Positions 7,101 to 10,018 of a stretch of 10,018 bases of DNA are shown piece after piece. Position 1 is the first letter of the stretch. Every line of letters begins with the position of its first letter. A program made the position numbers and the translations under genes. Source of the stretch: CAYJLA01 sp964371305 (lineage in GTDB: Bacteria > Bacillota_I > Bacilli_A > RFN20 > CAG-826); assembly GCA_964371305.1 (NCBI GenBank), contig CAYJLA010000029.1, positions 1-10,018 of the forward strand, given 5' to 3'. The notes beneath the pieces are model-generated. The model was not told where the DNA came from, made no database searches, and saw only the letters and a list, made by a program, of their open reading frames with translations.

Positions 7101-9320
7101 ATGAATAAATTACATGTTTTAGCTACTGCATTATTGCTTACAGCTGGGATGGCAGCATGCGCACCAGTAGCTCCGGTTAATAGTCCGAGCGAAGATTCTA
7201 CATCCGACTCATCGATTTCGGATCCATCTACATCCGACCCATCTACTAGTAAAGAACCGTCAGTGTCTGATCCTAGTGTAGAACCAAGCGTCGACCCAAG
7301 CGTCGAACCAAGTGTAACACCAGTTGAATTTGATATAGCTGGATTTAACTCACTGATTAAAGATTTGGCTACTAATATGAATTTCACAATTGTTGATGAT
7401 TATTATAATCTTGATATTATGTGGAATCATAACATTTTCGTTGATGAATATATGAGTTTAGAATACAATGAACCAGGATCACTTGAATTACCATTGTTCG
7501 GTGGTGGAACTGAAGTCAGGGAGTTCTCTTTCTCTGGCGAAGATGTTGTATTAGGTGAGATAAATGCTGATGTATCTACATTTGATCAATTAAACGCCGC
7601 AACAAAAATGCCTACACTTACAAGTGATGACGTCGTTGAGGTTTTAAGTGAAACAGAAGCAGTTCTTAGTAATGAATTTGCGACTTTATTTACTGAACTT
7701 GCAAACTATGATACTGGTGATGTTTTACCGACATCTACGGCAGTAGTAGAATTAACCGAAACTGGTCTTATATTTACTGTTAATGAAAGTATTGGTAGTG
7801 ATTTGGTTATTAGCAATGTCGGAACAACTGTTGTTCCTGGCGCTGAATGGTTAAATTCTTATGTACCATTAGAAACAACATCTCTTCCAACAGGTGCTAT
7901 GGATGACATGTCAGGCGAAAACATTACTTTTACTGGTAATTTATCCGTAGAACTAACAGTTGAAGGTAGTTCTCCTGAAATTACACAAGATGTTGATATT
8001 ATAAATAGATTTACTTCTACTAAAACACAAACAATCATGAATGAAGGTGGTGTTGTTGTATCAAATACTATAATTATAGATAATGGCGAAGATGGAATAT
8101 TAGTACCAACTTTAAGTAAAGATAATGTTGTTGTTAATACACCATATACAAACTCGTTTGCTGATTTTAAAAACAATGCTGCTGATTTACAAGATTTAAT
8201 AGTTTCAACCGATGCTGGTGCTACATTTGCAGTATCTAGCGCTGCCGCAGACCTTGTAATTAGTAATTTAAGTGGTTTTGAACTCTCTGATGGTGTTTTG
8301 GTTCCTACTATTGTTGATGATAAAGTAACTGAACTTACTTATACAATTAATGCTTCAGGGTATGTTGGTGATGCTGCTGCTACTCAAGTAACAGTATTAA
8401 CGTTAGTTGCAAGCGAAAAAGGAACTACTGAAGTTGAAGATATAAAACCTTTTGAAGCTACAGAACATACTGCAAAACTTCAAACTGCTATTGATACATT
8501 AAGTGCCGGAAATTATACAGCCACAGTAGTAGATCCAGATAGTCCATTATTTAAATCAGTACTAAAAGTTGATGGTGATAAATCACTAGTAGAGGCTACT
8601 GATTATGAAGGAGCAACTTCCTATCATGGTGCGATTGATGTTGATGATACAACAATGAGATTGTTCGATGTAGATGGAGAAGGGGCAAAAACTGCTTCAG
8701 AAGCTGATGTCGAAGGACAAGTTCTTGGCGAGTTTGTTGGTTCAGGTATTGTTAGTGCAAACGTATTCAAGTCTGATGATGGAGTGAATTTCTCTGTACA
8801 AGCAGGCATGGGAGTTGATGTATTATATGAATTATTACCAAGTACTACAACACGCGATGCAATTGAACTTGGAGATGAAGTTATTACTCTTGGAACAGAT
8901 GGAAATATTGAATCAATTTCATTTACTTATAATATTTTAGATGTTTATTTTGGGAGCGAAACTGTAACATTTAGTGATTATGGTACAACTGTAGTTGATG
9001 TTGTACTAGCTGATGTAGCAGAGTTTGTCGCTCCACCAGCTGCAACGACATGGGCTGAATTAGATGCTGAACTAGCAGCAGAATTAGAAGCTACTCTTGG
9101 CGAGAACTATGTCGAAATACCTTTCGTTGATGGCGAATGGGGTTTCATTTCTAGTACTAATAATCTCTATTCATTTGATGTTACACCTGAAACTTACAAA
9201 GCTGCACTTATCGCTGCTGGTTATACAACAACGGATGAGGAAACATATGTTAATGATTATTATAGTATTTTAGTAGCAGATTTTTATGGTTGTGTAGATT
9301 TATACATTACAGTTTTATAA
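7101..9320 (+). CDS. Three-repeat surface lipoprotein with extra C-terminal module, function unknown (paralogue 2)
   Basis: A 739-aa predicted lipoprotein, paralogous to the preceding gene product. The signal peptide ends in the lipobox MAAC with Cys20, the same position as in its neighbour. A Ser/Pro/Asp/Glu stalk (21-75) contains short tandem peptide repeats. Three beta-rich units follow, with N-(F/I/Y)-T openers at N94, N274 and N471 and G-T-T closers at G241, G441 and G628. The opener spacing (180 and 197 residues) nearly equals that of the neighbour (179 and 198). Residues about 640-739 are an additional module absent from the neighbour, with a W-rich start, an IPF segment and a Y...L...AGY segment. 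The mature protein is strongly acidic with few Lys/Arg. It has a modest RBS (AGG at 7091-7093), a cre-like dyad upstream and its own terminator downstream. No catalytic motif is recognised; a surface binding or adhesion role is inference. Confidence 0.88.
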   Translation: MNKLHVLATALLLTAGMAACAPVAPVNSPSEDSTSDSSISDPSTSDPSTSKEPSVSDPSVEPSVDPSVEPSVTPVEFDIAGFNSLIKDLATNMNFTIVDDYYNLDIMWNHNIFVDEYMSLEYNEPGSLELPLFGGGTEVREFSFSGEDVVLGEINADVSTFDQLNAATKMPTLTSDDVVEVLSETEAVLSNEFATLFTELANYDTGDVLPTSTAVVELTETGLIFTVNESIGSDLVISNVGTTVVPGAEWLNSYVPLETTSLPTGAMDDMSGENITFTGNLSVELTVEGSSPEITQDVDIINRFTSTKTQTIMNEGGVVVSNTIIIDNGEDGILVPTLSKDNVVVNTPYTNSFADFKNNAADLQDLIVSTDAGATFAVSSAAADLVISNLSGFELSDGVLVPTIVDDKVTELTYTINASGYVGDAAATQVTVLTLVASEKGTTEVEDIKPFEATEHTAKLQTAIDTLSAGNYTATVVDPDSPLFKSVLKVDGDKSLVEATDYEGATSYHGAIDVDDTTMRLFDVDGEGAKTASEADVEGQVLGEFVGSGIVSANVFKSDDGVNFSVQAGMGVDVLYELLPSTTTRDAIELGDEVITLGTDGNIESISFTYNILDVYFGSETVTFSDYGTTVVDVVLADVAEFVAPPAATTWAELDAELAAELEATLGENYVEIPFVDGEWGFISSTNNLYSFDVTPETYKAALIAAGYTTTDEETYVNDYYSILVADFYGCVDLYITVL
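7218..7247 (+). repeat. Two 15-bp repeats in the stalk of the second lipoprotein
   Basis: Two imperfect 15-base copies encode SDPST twice (residues 40-49). The copies differ mainly at third codon positions, so the repeat is conserved at the peptide level. It is part of the low-complexity stalk that separates the lipidated N-terminus from the folded units. Confidence 0.7.
7272..7319 (+). repeat. Four 12-bp tandem repeats in the stalk of the second lipoprotein
   Basis: Four 12-base units encode PSVE, PSVD, PSVE and PSVT in succession (residues 58-73). Units two and three differ at a single base (AGCGTCGAC versus AGCGTCGAA). A multiple-of-three repeat can gain or lose copies without breaking the frame, which would change stalk length. 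Confidence 0.75.
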
Positions 9321-9372
9321 GATAACTTAAATTAACCTAGTTCTACAAAATTAATGTAGTGCCTATTATAAG

Positions 9373-9399
9373 ACAGGGCAAATAATGCCCTGTTTTTTT
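9373..9399 (+). terminator. Rho-independent terminator after the second lipoprotein gene
   Basis: A perfect 8-bp stem (ACAGGGCA at 9373-9380 with TGCCCTGT at 9386-9393) with a 5-nt AATAA loop runs into a T7 tract (9393-9399). It lies 52 bases after the lipoprotein stop and separates that unit from tuf. Confidence 0.9.
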
Positions 9400-9526
9400 A
9401 TGTTGTTTAATTCAACTGTATAAAAAATATTTAAGAATATTGTAAAACAACAACATATGTAATATGAAAAAAAATATTAGAACATAATGTGTATAATTAT
9501 ATCTAACAAAATCGTATTTATTAGTG
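9400..9526. other. AT-rich spacer upstream of the tuf promoter, no gene seen
   Basis: This stretch is very AT-rich and holds no convincing coding sequence or RNA gene on either strand. ATGTTGTT (9400-9407) and AACAACAT (9449-9456) are 8-base inverted repeats about 40 nt apart. A TATAAT occurs at 9492-9497 without a recognisable -35. The AT-richness could act as an UP-element-like upstream region for the tuf promoter, but nothing here proves it. Confidence 0.4.
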
Positions 9527-9553
9527 TTGCAAATATGTAAAAAATAATATAAT
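9527..9553 (+). promoter_or_regulatory. Probable tuf promoter
   Basis: TTGCAA (9527-9532) and TATAAT (9548-9553) are separated by 15 nt, the same element type and spacing as the rpsL promoter. Transcription would start near 9560 and give a leader of about 40 nt. The Shine-Dalgarno AAGGAGG (9586-9592) lies 8 nt before the ATG. Confidence 0.6.
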
Positions 9554-9600
9554 ATTATAGCAGTAGAATTTATTACGCAATTTTTAAGGAGGAAATTCTT

Positions 9601-10018
9601 ATGGCAAAACAAAAGTTTGATAGAAGTAAGGAACACGTAAATATTGGTACTATTGGTCACGTTGATCATGGTAAAACAACCCTTACAGCCGCTATCACAA
9701 AAGTCTTAGCAGAAAAAGGCGGTGCTGTCGCTACAAAATATGATGAAATCGATAAAGCACCAGAAGAAAAAGCACGTGGTATAACAATTAACACTGCACA
9801 CATCGAATACTCAACAGATAAAAGACACTATGCACACGTTGACTGCCCAGGGCATGCTGACTATGTCAAAAACATGATTACTGGTGCTGCACAAATGGAT
9901 GGTGGTATCTTAGTTGTTGCTGGTACTGATGGTGTTATGCCTCAAACTCGTGAACATATCCTTCTTGCTCGTCAAGTTGGTGTTCCATTTATCGTTGTAT
10001 ATATCAACAAAGTTGACT
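9601..10018 (+). CDS. tuf: Elongation factor Tu (EF-Tu), N-terminal part, cut by window end
   Basis: The first 139 codons of EF-Tu, the GTPase that delivers aminoacyl-tRNA to the ribosome. Visible motifs are the P-loop GHVDHGKT (19-26), switch I RGITIN (59-64), switch II DCPGHADY (81-88) with the catalytic His at 85, and NKVD (136-139). The gene runs off the window; the family is usually about 395 aa, so about two thirds is missing. ATG 9601 is fixed by the family-typical start MAKQKFDRSKEHVNIGTIGH and by AAGGAGG 8 nt upstream. It has its own promoter and is separated from fusA by two lipoprotein genes and two terminators. In the stretch VVAGTDGVMPQTREH, the Val before MPQ replaces the more common Pro, a mild variation. 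Confidence 0.97.
   Translation, partial: MAKQKFDRSKEHVNIGTIGHVDHGKTTLTAAITKVLAEKGGAVATKYDEIDKAPEEKARGITINTAHIEYSTDKRHYAHVDCPGHADYVKNMITGAAQMDGGILVVAGTDGVMPQTREHILLARQVGVPFIVVYINKVD

Noticed and set aside
7085..7387. Antisense open frame with TLGS repeats over the start of the second lipoprotein
   Set aside because: The repeats are simply the reverse reading of the stalk repeats. It overlaps the signal peptide region of a clear gene.
7859..8176. Antisense open frame inside the second lipoprotein
   Set aside because: It lies wholly within a full-length coding sequence and is explained by the biased composition of that gene.
9492..9497. A second tuf promoter with TATAAT here
   Set aside because: The position 17 nt upstream is only A residues, with no -35 and no properly spaced TGN extension. 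Such hexamers are expected in AT-rich spacer.
9412..9669. Antisense 85-codon open frame across the tuf leader
   Set aside because: It overlaps the tuf start and promoter, and its product has the Ile/Phe/Tyr/Asn composition of translated AT-rich noncoding DNA.
1..10018. Mycoplasma genetic code with TGA read as tryptophan
   Set aside because: Trp codons at conserved sites are TGG and every gene is complete without internal TGA. The absence of TGA stops among six genes is too small a sample to mean more.
1..10018. CRISPR array, insertion sequence, phage or toxin-antitoxin module
   Set aside because: No regularly spaced repeats, transposase or integrase motifs, terminal inverted repeats or paired small genes were seen.

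Overview
The window looks like a chromosomal segment of an AT-rich, wall-less or near-wall-less Firmicutes-type bacterium: Acholeplasma/Anaeroplasma, Izemoplasma or an uncultured gut Mollicute of the RF39 kind. This rests on low GC, AGGAGG ribosome binding sites mostly 8 nt from the start, large Ser/Pro-linker lipoproteins, and a standard genetic code. Tryptophan is TGG at conserved positions (for example EF-G W52 and W120), and all stop codons seen are TAA or TAG. The species is not identified.

Layout, all on the + strand. (1) Positions 28-1740 hold a GH13 alpha-amylase/neopullulanase-like protein. Its start is preceded by a run of ten G, and its catalytic residues are largely replaced, so it is probably a pseudoenzyme. 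A terminator follows at 1759-1786. (2) Positions 1797-4964 are a compact str operon: promoter, roughly 100-nt leader with two possible hairpins, rpsL, rpsG, fusA, and a strong terminator. (3) Positions 4985-9399 carry two large paralogous surface lipoproteins of unknown function (635 and 739 aa). Each has a lipobox Cys at residue 20, a Ser/Pro/Thr stalk, and three tandem copies of a roughly 180-200 aa beta-rich unit. The second adds a C-terminal module of about 100 aa and has a catabolite-repression-like dyad upstream. A terminator ends this block. (4) Positions 9527-10018 hold the tuf promoter, ribosome binding site and the first 139 codons of EF-Tu, cut by the window end.

The translation genes are ordinary in sequence. 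What is unusual is that fusA and tuf, adjacent in many bacteria, are separated by the lipoprotein pair and carry separate terminators and promoters. The rpsL and tuf promoters share the same TTGCA(T/A)-15 nt-TATAAT design, so the two halves could still be co-expressed. The best leads are the three-repeat lipoprotein family, the catalytically dead GH13 protein with its G-tract start region, and the cre-like operator between the lipoprotein genes. I see no CRISPR array, insertion sequence, integrase, tRNA or rRNA.
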